Below are positions 8,324 to 16,777 of a stretch of DNA of 64,000 nt, piece by piece. The DNA lies in contig SMSL01000002.1 in assembly GCA_007859995.1 (NCBI GenBank), positions 62,001 to 126,000 of the forward strand. Reading direction: 5' to 3'. The position numbers and the translations under genes are program-made. Position 1 is the stretch's first letter. The number at the start of each line of letters is the position of its first letter. The notes beneath the pieces were generated by a model. It ran no database searches. It was not told the DNA's origin and saw only the letters and a list, made by a program, of their open reading frames with translations. The stretch comes from Candidatus Brocadiaceae bacterium S225. Lineage in GTDB: Bacteria > Planctomycetota > Brocadiia > Brocadiales > Scalinduaceae.

Positions 8324-10372
8324 TTAGCTAAATTCTACGGAATTAATTTCAGCGTAAACTTGTTCGTCGTTAAAACCCGCCAGCTCCACGCTCTTGGATC
8401 TACATGTTGCCGCACACAAACCGCATCCCTGGCAAAGTCCTTCGTTTACTCTGGCAACAGTCTTTATTACACTGCCATCTCTGGCCTTGATATCTTCCTC
8501 TGCAATCGCGCCGTACGGACATACCCTTTTACAGTAGAAGCATCCAATACAGGTTGAAAATATTGGTGCAGGGAGTCTGTCTACTTTCGCGACAACAGGT
8601 TCCCGTTCCAACTCATCTGCTGATAGCAGCGCAAGTACCTTACTTGCCGCGGCACCGGCTTGCGCGACGGTCTCCGGTATATCTTTCGGTCCCTGACATG
8701 TTCCCGCAAGAAATATCCCGGCGCTGCTGCTCTCTACCGGTTTCAGCTTTGGATGTATCTCCGAGAAAAATTTATCTTTGTTATACTGTATGCTCAGCTT
8801 CTGCGCGAATTTCTCCGCATCGTCCTGTGCTTTCATTGCGGACGCGAGCACAACCATGTCAGCTTCAATCTCTACCACTGATCCGGTTAATGTATCTGCA
8901 CCGAGTACAACAAGTTTATCGCCTTTTTTATAAATCCTTGAGACACGACCTCTCAGATAGGTGGCACCTTCTTCTTCTACTGCTCTTAACCAGAACTCTT
9001 CATAGTCTTTTCCGGCGCATCTGATATCTATATAGAAGACGTATGCGTGTCCGTCATGTACCTTATGTTTGTATAACATGGTATGCTTGGCCGTATACAT
9101 ACAACAGGTTTTGGAACAATATGAACATCCTTTCGCAGGGTCTCTGGATCCCACACATTGGATAAATACAATAATCTCCGGCACCTTTCCGTCAGAAGGT
9201 CTTTGAATTTCACCTTCGGTTGGGCCTGAAGCGCTTGCAAGACGTTCAAATTGTAAGCCGGTTATTACATCTTGATATTTTCCGCCGCCATATTCGCCAT
9301 ACATACTCGTATCATCAAGTTCCTTATAGCCTGTAGCGACAACAATGGCGCCAATCTTCTCTGTGATAATTTCATCTTCCTGAGAGTAGTCGATTGCCTT
9401 AACAGGCGCTATCGGACATACGTCTAAACACTTCCGGCATACTTTGGAATCATTTGGGGGAATGTTCTTTTTGCGCGCGTCTTTGAACAGTAAACAGTGC
9501 TCCCTGTCGATTACGGGTTTACTCGGGATTGCCTGTGGAAACGGAATATAGATAGCCGTTCTGTTTCCGAGTTTCATGTCAAATTCACTCTTGATCTTTT
9601 TGCTTGGGCACACCTGCCAGCATGAACTGCATCCCGTACACAGATCCAGGTCAACCGATCTCGCTTTTTTCCGTATCTTGACGTCAAAATTACCAAGATA
9701 ACCATCAACGGCTTCTATCTCAGACCATGTGTATAACTTTATGTTTTCATTTTGTGCAAGCTCTACCATCTTCGGTGTCATGATACACTGTGAACAGTCG
9801 AGGGTAGGGAACGTTTCAGATAATTGAGCCATATGGCCGCCAATTGACGCCTCTCGCTCAACCATAACAACTTCATGTCCGGCATCAGCGATGTCCAAAG
9901 CTGCCTGTATTCCGGCAATACCGCCACCGATAACGAGAGCACGTTTTGTTACCGGCACTTTAATTGGATTCAGGGATTTATCTTTTCTGGTCTTTTCGGT
10001 CATCATTCTTACGAGATCGATAGACTTTTCCGTCCCTGTGGGTTTATCCGGGTGAACCCACGAACACTGCTCCCTGAGGTTTGATATTTCTACATGATAT
10101 GGGTTCATACCTGCTTTTTTTGAAGCATTACGGAATGTATGTTCGTGCATCTTTGGAGAACATGCGGCGACGACGACACCGTCCAAACCTTCTTCCTTGA
10201 TTTTGTCTCTCAAGAGTTTCTGGCCGGGGTCTGAACACATATATTTGTAGGTGGTTGTATATGAAACACCCGGGTTGTTCTTTTTGGCCTCTTCGGCAAC
10301 TTTTTCGACGTCAACTGTAGCAGAGATATTCGTACCACAATGACAGACAAAAACACCGATTTTCTTACTCAC
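8324..10372 (-). CDS. hdrA: HdrA-like flavin and iron-sulfur subunit
   Basis: This 682-residue protein is the FAD subunit of heterodisulfide-reductase-type complexes, the site of electron bifurcation in studied members. In order: N-terminal domain with FVCHCGTN (8-15); FAD-binding ALVIGGGIAGIQAALD (145-160); LDCSQC (191-196); ferredoxin-like CTGCSSCWQVCP (245-256); CRKCLDVCP (312-320); QCVGSRD (405-411) with a CSYCSKTCC cluster (416-424); and two C-terminal 4Fe-4S motifs, CIGCFYCKRVCP (608-619) and CQGCGLCAATC (647-657). No selenocysteine codon interrupts it. It is full length and sits between hdrB and flxD. Confidence 0.92.
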   Translation of the reverse strand: MSKKIGVFVCHCGTNISATVDVEKVAEEAKKNNPGVSYTTTYKYMCSDPGQKLLRDKIKEEGLDGVVVAACSPKMHEHTFRNASKKAGMNPYHVEISNLREQCSWVHPDKPTGTEKSIDLVRMMTEKTRKDKSLNPIKVPVTKRALVIGGGIAGIQAALDIADAGHEVVMVEREASIGGHMAQLSETFPTLDCSQCIMTPKMVELAQNENIKLYTWSEIEAVDGYLGNFDVKIRKKARSVDLDLCTGCSSCWQVCPSKKIKSEFDMKLGNRTAIYIPFPQAIPSKPVIDREHCLLFKDARKKNIPPNDSKVCRKCLDVCPIAPVKAIDYSQEDEIITEKIGAIVVATGYKELDDTSMYGEYGGGKYQDVITGLQFERLASASGPTEGEIQRPSDGKVPEIIVFIQCVGSRDPAKGCSYCSKTCCMYTAKHTMLYKHKVHDGHAYVFYIDIRCAGKDYEEFWLRAVEEEGATYLRGRVSRIYKKGDKLVVLGADTLTGSVVEIEADMVVLASAMKAQDDAEKFAQKLSIQYNKDKFFSEIHPKLKPVESSSAGIFLAGTCQGPKDIPETVAQAGAAASKVLALLSADELEREPVVAKVDRLPAPIFSTCIGCFYCKRVCPYGAIAEEDIKARDGSVIKTVARVNEGLCQGCGLCAATCRSKSVELAGFNDEQVYAEINSVEFS

Positions 10373-10415
10373 TTACAAGCTCCTTATTAATTAACTCTTT
10401 CCAAATTGAACGATT

Positions 10416-11318
10416 TTATTCTTCTATGTTTGAAAATGCATCAACGACAAAATCAGTATCTATAAAGTGTTTATCCATGCCGAGATCTTTTGGCTTCAGA
10501 CCAAGAGCAAGGCCGATAAGCTCTGAGATATACACTATAGGGATATTGAATCTGCGGCCATATTCCTTCTCTATGTTTTTCTGCCTCATATCCAGGTTCG
10601 CGTGGCACATAGGGCAGGCTACGGCTATGACATTTGCACCTGCATCAGCAGCGCCTTCCAGGATATCATGAGTCAGTTTAACTACCACGTTTGGTCTGCT
10701 GAGCGTAAAGCCACCACCACAGCAATTCGTTTTAAATTCCCAATCCACGGCTTCAGCGCCTATTGCTGCTACAATCTCGTCCATCGTTGTGGGGTTTTCA
10801 GGATCGTCAAATTTAAGTATCTTTGGAGGCCTTAACAGAAGACATCCATAATAACTGGCAACCTTTAATCCTTCAGGTTTCTTCTTTCGCTTCTCTGCAA
10901 TCTCATCCATGCTGTAATTCTTGATGATTTCGAGGTAGTTAGACACCTTTACATTGCTGCTGACTGGCATCTCTATGGCATCCTCAACTTCCTCTCTCAG
11001 TTTTTTATCTTCATGTACATCGTTCTGGGAAATAATCAACCTTTGAGAACACATGGGGCATGGAGCGAGAACTTCATCATAACCGTCCTTCTCTGCCAGG
11101 CTGATATTTCTAACGGACAGGGCAGTAGACAGTTTATGATTAGTCGCGTGAGCTGAAGATGCGCCACAGCAATTCCAATCACCGATTTCTACCAGTTCAG
11201 GTCCAATAACACGTGAAACGCCCAAAACAGAGGTACCGTACTCCTCAGATGTTGAACACTTTGTGATTGCACAGCCCGGATAATAACCTATCTTTGTTTT
11301 TTTTGTTTCTTCCGTCAT
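10416..11318 (-). CDS. hdrB: HdrB-like subunit with two CCG domains
   Basis: The protein has 300 residues and both cysteine-rich CCG domains of HdrB. The first holds GYYPGCAITK, C50-C51 in WNCCGASSAH and APCPMC (85-90). The second holds SYYGC, C199-C200 in TNCCGGG and ACPMCHANLD (234-243). In methanogen HdrB these domains bind two non-cubane 4Fe-4S clusters that reduce a disulfide. All these cysteines are present here, so a disulfide-reducing role is plausible. The disulfide itself (CoM-S-S-CoB in methanogens, DsrC trisulfide in sulfate reducers) is unknown, as no dsrC is in the window. Confidence 0.9.
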   Translation of the reverse strand: MTEETKKTKIGYYPGCAITKCSTSEEYGTSVLGVSRVIGPELVEIGDWNCCGASSAHATNHKLSTALSVRNISLAEKDGYDEVLAPCPMCSQRLIISQNDVHEDKKLREEVEDAIEMPVSSNVKVSNYLEIIKNYSMDEIAEKRKKKPEGLKVASYYGCLLLRPPKILKFDDPENPTTMDEIVAAIGAEAVDWEFKTNCCGGGFTLSRPNVVVKLTHDILEGAADAGANVIAVACPMCHANLDMRQKNIEKEYGRRFNIPIVYISELIGLALGLKPKDLGMDKHFIDTDFVVDAFSNIEE

Positions 11319-11344
11319 TATTATTATAAATTATAATACAATGC

Positions 11345-11899
11345 TTACTTAAACTTTTCGAAAATTCGTTTAATACTTTTCTTGCCTTTAATATCATGAG
11401 GCGTTAATGATAACTTCCCTTTGAGCATTAATTGCGGTCCGATTTCTATATCTTGTAAAGCAGTCTTAGGCCTCTTTCTTTTATACTCGCTAAGCATCCA
11501 GAATTCAGAGATCCGACCGTGTTTCTTGACAGAATTAAGAAATGCCTTGTGAAAAGTTGTAATATTCTTTTCCTTCGGATTGGCAACACCTTCTTCAAGC
11601 GCCATTTCTCTTAAAACATCCATTAACTCAGCTATTTTAACCTCTTTAGGGCACCTGGTTGAGCACGTTATACAGGAAGCGCATAGCCATATTGTCCTGG
11701 AAGTCAGTGCTTCGTGTCTTAGGCCGAGCTGTACAAATCTTATTATCTGGTTTGGCATGTAGTCCATCTCATATGCGACAGGGCAGCCTGCAGTACACTT
11801 ACCACATTGATAGCATTTCTTAACATCTATTCCGCTTCTTTCTTTAACTTCCTTTGCGAAATCAGACTTTAGTTCTTTTGTTGTAATCTTAATCTTCAT
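11345..11899 (-). CDS. hdrC: HdrC-like 4Fe-4S subunit, first gene of the operon
   Basis: This 184-residue protein carries two 4Fe-4S motifs typical of HdrC: C29-x2-C-x2-C-x3-C39 (CYQCGKCTAGCP) and C73-x2-C-x2-C-x3-C83 (CASCITCSTRCP). NQIIRFVQLGLR, a conserved HdrC stretch, lies between them. It passes electrons between HdrA and the catalytic HdrB. It is the promoter-proximal gene of hdrC-B-A-flxD-C-B-A-mobB, with 26 bases to hdrB. The leader of about 75 bases upstream and the palindrome at 12001-12037 are probably where the operon is controlled. Confidence 0.9.
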   Translation of the reverse strand: MKIKITTKELKSDFAKEVKERSGIDVKKCYQCGKCTAGCPVAYEMDYMPNQIIRFVQLGLRHEALTSRTIWLCASCITCSTRCPKEVKIAELMDVLREMALEEGVANPKEKNITTFHKAFLNSVKKHGRISEFWMLSEYKRKRPKTALQDIEIGPQLMLKGKLSLTPHDIKGKKSIKRIFEKFK

Positions 11900-11981
11900 T
11901 TATGTTTAAAGCAAATTTAAGAATTAAAAAATTCCTTTTTTTTGTTTAAGCTCTTACAGAATTATGAAAACAAAAAGAGCG

Positions 11982-12011
11982 ATTATACTACAAAGAGCAA
12001 ATGAATGTCAA
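11982..12011 (-). promoter_or_regulatory. Sigma70-type promoter of the hdr-flx operon
   Basis: On the minus strand TTGACA (12006-12011) and TATAAT (11982-11987) are both perfect consensus hexamers, separated by 18 bases. They point towards hdrC, whose ATG is about 80 bases further on. The -35 box lies inside the left arm of the 12001-12037 palindrome. Confidence 0.75.
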
Positions 12012-12037
12012 AAAATTTAATATTTTTTGACATTCAT
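12001..12037. promoter_or_regulatory. Perfect 16-bp inverted repeat over the hdr promoter (candidate operator)
   Basis: Arms ATGAATGTCAAAAAAT (12001-12016) and their exact complement (12022-12037) surround TTAAT. The repeat lies between the divergent hdr operon and the Bat-type operon and covers the hdr -35 box. It does not match the Rex or FNR consensus sites I know. It is read directly; a repressor or activator site is inferred. A hairpin in a transcript from the other side is the alternative. Confidence 0.65.
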
Positions 12038-12099
12038 GAAATTAAATGCAGTTGCCACTATATCGAGGGGGTAGTATAAACAACTTATTATACATTAAC

Positions 12100-12127
12100 T
12101 TGAAATTTCGTTTTTTTTTATTATATT
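12100..12127 (+). promoter_or_regulatory. Candidate promoter of the DUF58/Bat operon
   Basis: TTGAAA (12100-12105) and TATATT (12122-12127) are 16 bases apart in a very AT-rich stretch about 50 bases before the DUF58 start. The match is fair, but AT-rich sequence makes chance matches likely. Confidence 0.4.
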
Positions 12128-12175
12128 AGTAAGTATTGTAAAATATATGCATAGGAATTTCAAAGTTGGTTAATC

Positions 12176-13057
12176 ATGATCCCAAAGGAAATACTGAAAA
12201 AGGTAAAACAGATACAGATACGATCAAGTCGTCTTGTAAATGACGTATTGGCCGGTGAGTACGTTAGCGTCTTCAAAGGTCGTGGTATGGAATTTGACGA
12301 GGTGAGGGAATATCAGCCGGGAGACGATATCCGTACAATTGACTGGAATGTTACGGCACGTTTAGGCTATCCATACATAAAAAGATACACGGAAGAGAGG
12401 GAACTAACCATTATGTTTCTGGTTGATCTCAGTTTTTCCGGAGAGTTTGGGAGTGAGAAACAGTTTAAGAATGAGATAGCGACTGAGATCTGTGCTGTGC
12501 TTGCCTTCTCTGCGGTAAGGAACAATGATAAGGTTGGTCTGATTCTCTTTACCGATAAAATTGAAAAGTTTGTTCCTCCAAAGAAGGGAAAAACACACGT
12601 GCTTCGCGTGATCAGAGAGGTGCTTTACTACAAACCGGAAAATAAGGGTACAGATATATCAATAGCCCTTGAGTATCTTCTGAAAGTTACCAAGCGCAAG
12701 ACTGTCTGCTTTCTGGTTTCGGACTTTATAACTGAGGGCTTCGAACGCGTTTTACGCATCGCAAACAAGCGTCACGATATGATTGCAGTTTCCATAACAG
12801 ACCCCAGGGAATTGGAGATACCAAATGTTGGATTTGTTGAGCTGGAAGATGCCGAGACCGGTGAGATAATGCTTATTGATACATCAGACAGGAAAATAAT
12901 GGAAAGGTTTAACAGGTTTAACGTAAAGAATATGGAGGAGAGGGTGAAATTATTTAGAGGTATGGGTGTCGATCTTGTTGACGTGAGGACGGACAGCTCG
13001 TATGTGGAGCCGATTATGAAATTTTTCAGGGCGAGGGAAAAGAGACTCCAGTTCTGA
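12176..13057 (+). CDS. DUF58 protein of the Bat/aerotolerance locus
   Basis: This 293-residue protein has the DUF58 core GRGMEFDEVREYQPGDD followed by RTIDW (residues 35-57), then a VWA-like fold (FLVDLSFSG at about 82-90, VCFLVSDF at about 183-190). DUF58 proteins are encoded with MoxR ATPases and VWA proteins and are thought to act in chaperone-like or envelope-stress roles. Here it heads a plus-strand set of seven genes ending at batE, but no moxR precedes it; the gene upstream is the divergent hdrC. A 330-base gap with a palindrome-poor gene relic separates it from the next gene. Confidence 0.85.
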   Translation: MIPKEILKKVKQIQIRSSRLVNDVLAGEYVSVFKGRGMEFDEVREYQPGDDIRTIDWNVTARLGYPYIKRYTEERELTIMFLVDLSFSGEFGSEKQFKNEIATEICAVLAFSAVRNNDKVGLILFTDKIEKFVPPKKGKTHVLRVIREVLYYKPENKGTDISIALEYLLKVTKRKTVCFLVSDFITEGFERVLRIANKRHDMIAVSITDPRELEIPNVGFVELEDAETGEIMLIDTSDRKIMERFNRFNVKNMEERVKLFRGMGVDLVDVRTDSSYVEPIMKFFRAREKRLQF

Positions 13058-13387
13058 CCTCGACTTTTTATACAAATACTTTGGCTACGTTATTTTATGG
13101 ATTCTTTTGGGAACATTAAATTTGCTTTCTGGGTATAACTGGATAATGGTGTACTAATTATTGTGCTTTCGCAGATCCTGGTAAAAATCACGATTTAGAA
13201 ACCAAAGGTATTAAAACCCGCCAATTAGTTCCGACCGAGTATGGCAAGTATCTCTGCCCGACAGCCTGACCAGTCCGGTATCGATTATCTGCGAAGGATG
13301 GCTGCTAAACAATTATTTAATAATTTATAGAAGTTTCGGGGGGGGTTTTACACAATCCATGTTGTTGTTTAAACGGTTTTATCAAGC
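13058..13387 (+). other. Gap of 330 bases with a possible gene relic
   Basis: Between about 13147 and 13269 one frame reads a short peptide with a normal codon look (fragments GIKTRQLVPTEYGKYLC, then TGA). A +1 shift continues as DQSGIDYLRRMAAKQLFNNL to a TAG near 13330. There is no start codon or ribosome site, and I could not assign a family. It may be the end of a decayed gene. A G-run (GGGGGGG) follows near 13340. No promoter was recognised. Confidence 0.25.
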
Positions 13388-14389
13388 ATGAATAATATCA
13401 TTAGATACTCAATATTTATTTTCATATTCATAGTCTTCGTGTACGCAGGAGATACGTGTCTTGCACAAGATGTATTAAAAGAAGAGGGCTCTAAAGAACC
13501 AGTTAGCGTAAGCGCTGGCGTTGACAAGGCCAGGGCTACAATTGGAGATAAAATAAATTATAAGATAACGGTAGATTTTCCTGAGAATGTAGAGGTTTTC
13601 TTCCCCGAGACAAAAGATAAGGTCGGAGGGCTTGCTGTAAAGGATTTTGCAGTTTCGGATATTGAGAGGGATAACGGCAGAATTAGAAGGGAACTTAGTT
13701 ATGTCCTGGAAACATACAAAGCCAGTTCATATATAATTCCCGCATTTGATATTAAATACAAAGAGAAGCTTAAGTCTGAGGCTGAGGTGGTAAAGACACC
13801 GGAAATCTTTATTGAAGTTGTAAGCATGCTGGATGCAGATGCCAGTGATGTAAGGGGTATCAAACCTCCAGTGTCATTGGACAAAAGATATTTTAAGCTA
13901 TACATCATTATTGCAATAGTTTTTGGAGTTTTAATACTGGCAGCTATTGTCTTGCATTATATATATCACAGAAAACAGGTAGAGACGGAGTCTGTACCAG
14001 AACCAATTCCCGCCCATCAGATTGCCTATAATGACCTTGAAAGTTTAAAGGACATGAACCTGATATCGAAGGGCCAGATAAAGGAATATTATTATCGTCT
14101 GTCAAATATAGTCAGGCACTATATTGAGAACAGGTTTAAACTGATGGCCCCTGAAAGAACAACAGAAGAGTTCCTGGCAGAGATGACGGTTACTGACAGG
14201 TTAACAGGAGTGCATAAAGAGCTCGTTGGAAATTTTCTGGAACACTGCGACATGGTTAAGTTTGCCGCGTATGGCCCAGACGGGCGGGAAATAGAAAATT
14301 CATTCAGCTCGGCAAAAAAACTGATTGATGAGACCAGTGAGGTTATGCAGGAAGAGGTTGTTGCGCAGGCAAACAATGTTAATGAGTAA
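13388..14389 (+). CDS. BatD/DUF4381-like membrane protein
   Basis: The protein has 333 residues: a signal peptide (1-26), a beta-rich extracytoplasmic domain (about 38-145) like one BatD repeat (ATIGDKINYKITVDFPENVEV), a membrane helix (about 171-192), and a helical cytoplasmic tail. The tail holds EYYYRLSNIVRHYIENRF and PERTTEEFL, the pattern of DUF4381/BatD C-terminal regions. It lies between the DUF58 gene and batA and probably works in the same envelope complex as a second BatD-like partner. Its precise function is not known. Confidence 0.7.
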   Translation: MNNIIRYSIFIFIFIVFVYAGDTCLAQDVLKEEGSKEPVSVSAGVDKARATIGDKINYKITVDFPENVEVFFPETKDKVGGLAVKDFAVSDIERDNGRIRRELSYVLETYKASSYIIPAFDIKYKEKLKSEAEVVKTPEIFIEVVSMLDADASDVRGIKPPVSLDKRYFKLYIIIAIVFGVLILAAIVLHYIYHRKQVETESVPEPIPAHQIAYNDLESLKDMNLISKGQIKEYYYRLSNIVRHYIENRFKLMAPERTTEEFLAEMTVTDRLTGVHKELVGNFLEHCDMVKFAAYGPDGREIENSFSSAKKLIDETSEVMQEEVVAQANNVNE

Positions 14390-14420
14390 CGTTTCACGAT
14401 AGTATGATAGTTTTTGTAGA

Positions 14421-14439
14421 GTGGATTAAGCGAATCCAC
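14421..14439. repeat. Short palindrome GTGGATT-5-AATCCAC
   Basis: A perfect 7-bp stem with loop AAGCG lies in the 100 bases between the BatD/DUF4381-like gene and batA. The GTGGATTAAGCG context resembles a dispersed palindromic repeat found in many bacterial genomes, here shortened. A terminator is unlikely, as no T-tract follows. Confidence 0.45.
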
Positions 14440-14491
14440 CCTTACACTTGATTTAAGTTAGACCAACAGGCGAGTTGTTTATAGACAAAAT

Positions 14492-15493
14492 ATGATAATT
14501 TTAAAAGATCCACTAATTCTGTGTTTAATTATCATCCTGGTTCCGCTTATACTTGCTAATTACATTTTTAGAAAAGATAGCGGGAATTTGAGGTTTTCCT
14601 CTCTCAATTATTTTAAAAGGATAGAACAGGGAAATTCAGTTAAGTATAGACACATTCTGATTGCATTGAGGGTATTGGTAATTATTTTACTGGTATTCGC
14701 CCTTGCGAGGCCACAGTCAGGAAAGGCACATTCAAAGGTTACTACAGAGGGTATCGACATAGTTCTGGCGTTGGATGTTTCAGGCAGCATGCTTGCAGAA
14801 GATTTTAATTTGAAAAACAAAAGGAGGAACCGCCTTTACGTTGCCAAAGAAGTAGTAAAAGACTTTATAGAATGGCGTGAAAACGATCGAATAGGAATGG
14901 TGGTTTTTGCCGGACAGGCTTATACTCAATGTCCTTTGACACTTGATTATGATGTATTGCTGCAGTTTCTCGAAAAAGTAGAGATCGGAATGGTTGAGGA
15001 TGGTACCGCAATCGGTTCTGCCATAGGTGTATGCGTAAACAGGCTTAAATCTTCCAAAGCGAAAAGTAAAGTCGTGATTCTTCTGACTGATGGGCGTAAC
15101 AATGCAGGCAGGATTGATCCGCTAACTGCCGCCGAACTGGCAAAAACATTTGGTGTGAAGATATATACAGTTGGGGCGGGCACAAAGGGACTTGCGCCTT
15201 ATCCTGTCAAAAATCTTTTCGGATTGCAGACGTACAGGTCTATACAGATTGATATTGATGAAGAGGGTTTGGCAGAAATTGCAAAGATTACCGGCGGTAA
15301 GTACTTCAGGGCAACGGACACCGCTTCCCTGAAAGAGGTTTATAAACAAATTGACAGCCTGGAGAAAACCAAAATGGAGGAGGCCAAATACACTGAGTAT
15401 AGTGAACTTTTTCCTTACCTGCTAATTCCCGCGTTGGGAATATTTCTCTTTGAAGTTGTACTTGCAAATACAAGATTCAGGAGAATCCCATGA
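14492..15493 (+). CDS. batA: BatA: membrane-anchored VWA protein
   Basis: This 333-residue protein has two N-terminal membrane helices (about 7-25 and 56-72), a VWA domain with the MIDAS motif DVSGSM (95-100), and a C-terminal helix near 306-325. It matches BatA of Bacteroides-type aerotolerance operons, with GRNNAGRIDPLTAAELAK in the domain. The VWA domain should face the periplasm (in anammox bacteria, possibly another compartment) and bind a metal-dependent partner. BatA and BatB are thought to form a complex. The role in oxygen tolerance comes from other bacteria. Confidence 0.87.
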   Translation: MIILKDPLILCLIIILVPLILANYIFRKDSGNLRFSSLNYFKRIEQGNSVKYRHILIALRVLVIILLVFALARPQSGKAHSKVTTEGIDIVLALDVSGSMLAEDFNLKNKRRNRLYVAKEVVKDFIEWRENDRIGMVVFAGQAYTQCPLTLDYDVLLQFLEKVEIGMVEDGTAIGSAIGVCVNRLKSSKAKSKVVILLTDGRNNAGRIDPLTAAELAKTFGVKIYTVGAGTKGLAPYPVKNLFGLQTYRSIQIDIDEEGLAEIAKITGGKYFRATDTASLKEVYKQIDSLEKTKMEEAKYTEYSELFPYLLIPALGIFLFEVVLANTRFRRIP

Positions 15494-15511
15494 CAAATTA
15501 GTTAAACACCT

Positions 15512-15585
15512 GGATTCCTTGCGAAAGCAAGGTTGCCTCCCTTTCGGGAAGATTTCAGAATAATCCTTGCTTTCGCAAGGAATCC
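15512..15585. repeat. Nested palindrome: 21-bp inverted repeat, each arm itself a GAAA hairpin
   Basis: Two exactly complementary 21-base arms lie at 15512-15532 and 15565-15585, separated by 32 bases. Each arm also contains its own 6-bp stem, CCTTGC-GAAA-GCAAGG or the complement. The spacer holds a related CCCTTTCGGG hairpin. It lies between batA and batB and has no ORF. It looks like a small palindromic mobile repeat (REP/MITE-like); it could also affect the batA-batB messenger. Confidence 0.7.
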
Positions 15586-15606
15586 AATTTAAATAATTTT
15601 TTTTTA

Positions 15607-15637
15607 ACTGTGTCTATCAGCGAAAATCTGTGTCCTG
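15607..15637 (+). repeat. Dispersed TCTGTGTC-type repeat just before batB
   Basis: The stretch contains CTGTGTCTATCAGCG and AATCTGTGTCC and ends 10 bases before the batB ATG. Closely similar sequence occurs at 22488-22515, 25396-25430 and 31557-31585, the last also just before a start codon (tldE). Confidence 0.45.
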
Positions 15638-15646
15638 TTTATAAGT

Positions 15647-16675
15647 ATGAAATACGAAAATATTAATTATCTCTATCTTCTGCCAATTGTTTTTATTATG
15701 GCCTTGGTTTATATTGCGTTTTATAAAAACAGGCAAAATGCAATAAAGAAATTTGTCCAGGCCGAATTGATGGATAGCATTGTAACGTCTGTAAGCAAAA
15801 GGAAACAGAAGATAAAGGCTGTTTTTGTTATTACGGCACTACTCTTTATTATATTTTCTCTGGTGCAGCCCAAATGGGGGTACCATTGGGAAGATGTGGA
15901 GAGAAGGGGGATTGATATTGTTGTTGCCGTAGACACATCCCGTAGTATGCTGGCAGATGACATAAAGCCAAACAGATTGCAAGCGGCAAAAAGAGAGATA
16001 AGTGATCTTATAAATGTTATTGACGGTGACAGGGTTGGTTTAGTGGCGTTCGCGGGGACCGCGTTTCTTCAGTGTCCGTTGACTCTTGATTACGGTGCGT
16101 TCAATCTATTTCTGGATGATATTAATACCAGTCTGATTCCTGTTGGCGGTACATCATTCGGTGAGGCGATAAAAAAGAGCATGTCAGCGTTTAGCAGCAA
16201 ACTGAAAAAGCATAAGGCAATCGTACTTATTACTGATGGAGAAGACCATCAGGGGAATGCCATGGAAATGGCAAGGGCCGCGAAGGAGCAGGGTATAGTT
16301 GTTTATACGGTCGGAGTTGGTAAGAAAGATGGCGCTTATATCAAGCTGAAAGATGCTAAAGGTAGTGAGACGTTACTAAAAGACAGGGAAGGACAGGTCG
16401 TCAAAACACGTCTTGACGAAATACTTTTAAATAAGATAGCCCTTGAAACGGGAGGCGCGTATACTCCCGCATACGGAACACAATGGGGTCTGGCTAATAT
16501 TTATACAAATATAATTGGCAATATGGAGGAGAAGCAATTAGGCGAAAGGAAGATAAAATTATATGAGAACCGATTCCAGATTCCATTGTTTATAGCACTT
16601 ATCCTTATCACATTGGAATCACTGATCGGAGAACGGACCAGGACACGCAAAACTTCGCTTGATAGAGGGAACTGA
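15647..16675 (+). CDS. batB: BatB: membrane-anchored VWA protein
   Basis: The protein has 342 residues, membrane helices near 8-25 and 57-75, and a VWA domain with MIDAS residues DTSRSM (96-101) and AFAGTAFLQCPLTLDY. A C-terminal helix ends in a basic tail. It is a paralogue of BatA encoded 150 bases upstream, and the pair is normal for Bat operons. BatB is expected to associate with BatA and the TPR proteins BatC and BatE on the outer face of the inner membrane. Length and motifs are complete. Confidence 0.87.
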   Translation: MKYENINYLYLLPIVFIMALVYIAFYKNRQNAIKKFVQAELMDSIVTSVSKRKQKIKAVFVITALLFIIFSLVQPKWGYHWEDVERRGIDIVVAVDTSRSMLADDIKPNRLQAAKREISDLINVIDGDRVGLVAFAGTAFLQCPLTLDYGAFNLFLDDINTSLIPVGGTSFGEAIKKSMSAFSSKLKKHKAIVLITDGEDHQGNAMEMARAAKEQGIVVYTVGVGKKDGAYIKLKDAKGSETLLKDREGQVVKTRLDEILLNKIALETGGAYTPAYGTQWGLANIYTNIIGNMEEKQLGERKIKLYENRFQIPLFIALILITLESLIGERTRTRKTSLDRGN

Positions 16676-16777
16676 GGGATTTCAGATTTACATGTTATAA
16701 TATTGTAAAAAATTACGGATTACGATTTTAGATGTGAGTGTATAATCCACCCTGCATCTGATCAAAATTCAATTATC

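Noticed and set aside
8554..9024. Plus-strand frame of 156 codons inside hdrA
   Set aside because: It is a shadow of the well-supported hdrA frame, with no conserved motif.
12001..12037. Reading the palindrome as a terminator
   Set aside because: It lies between divergent genes, upstream of both, so there is no transcript end here to terminate.
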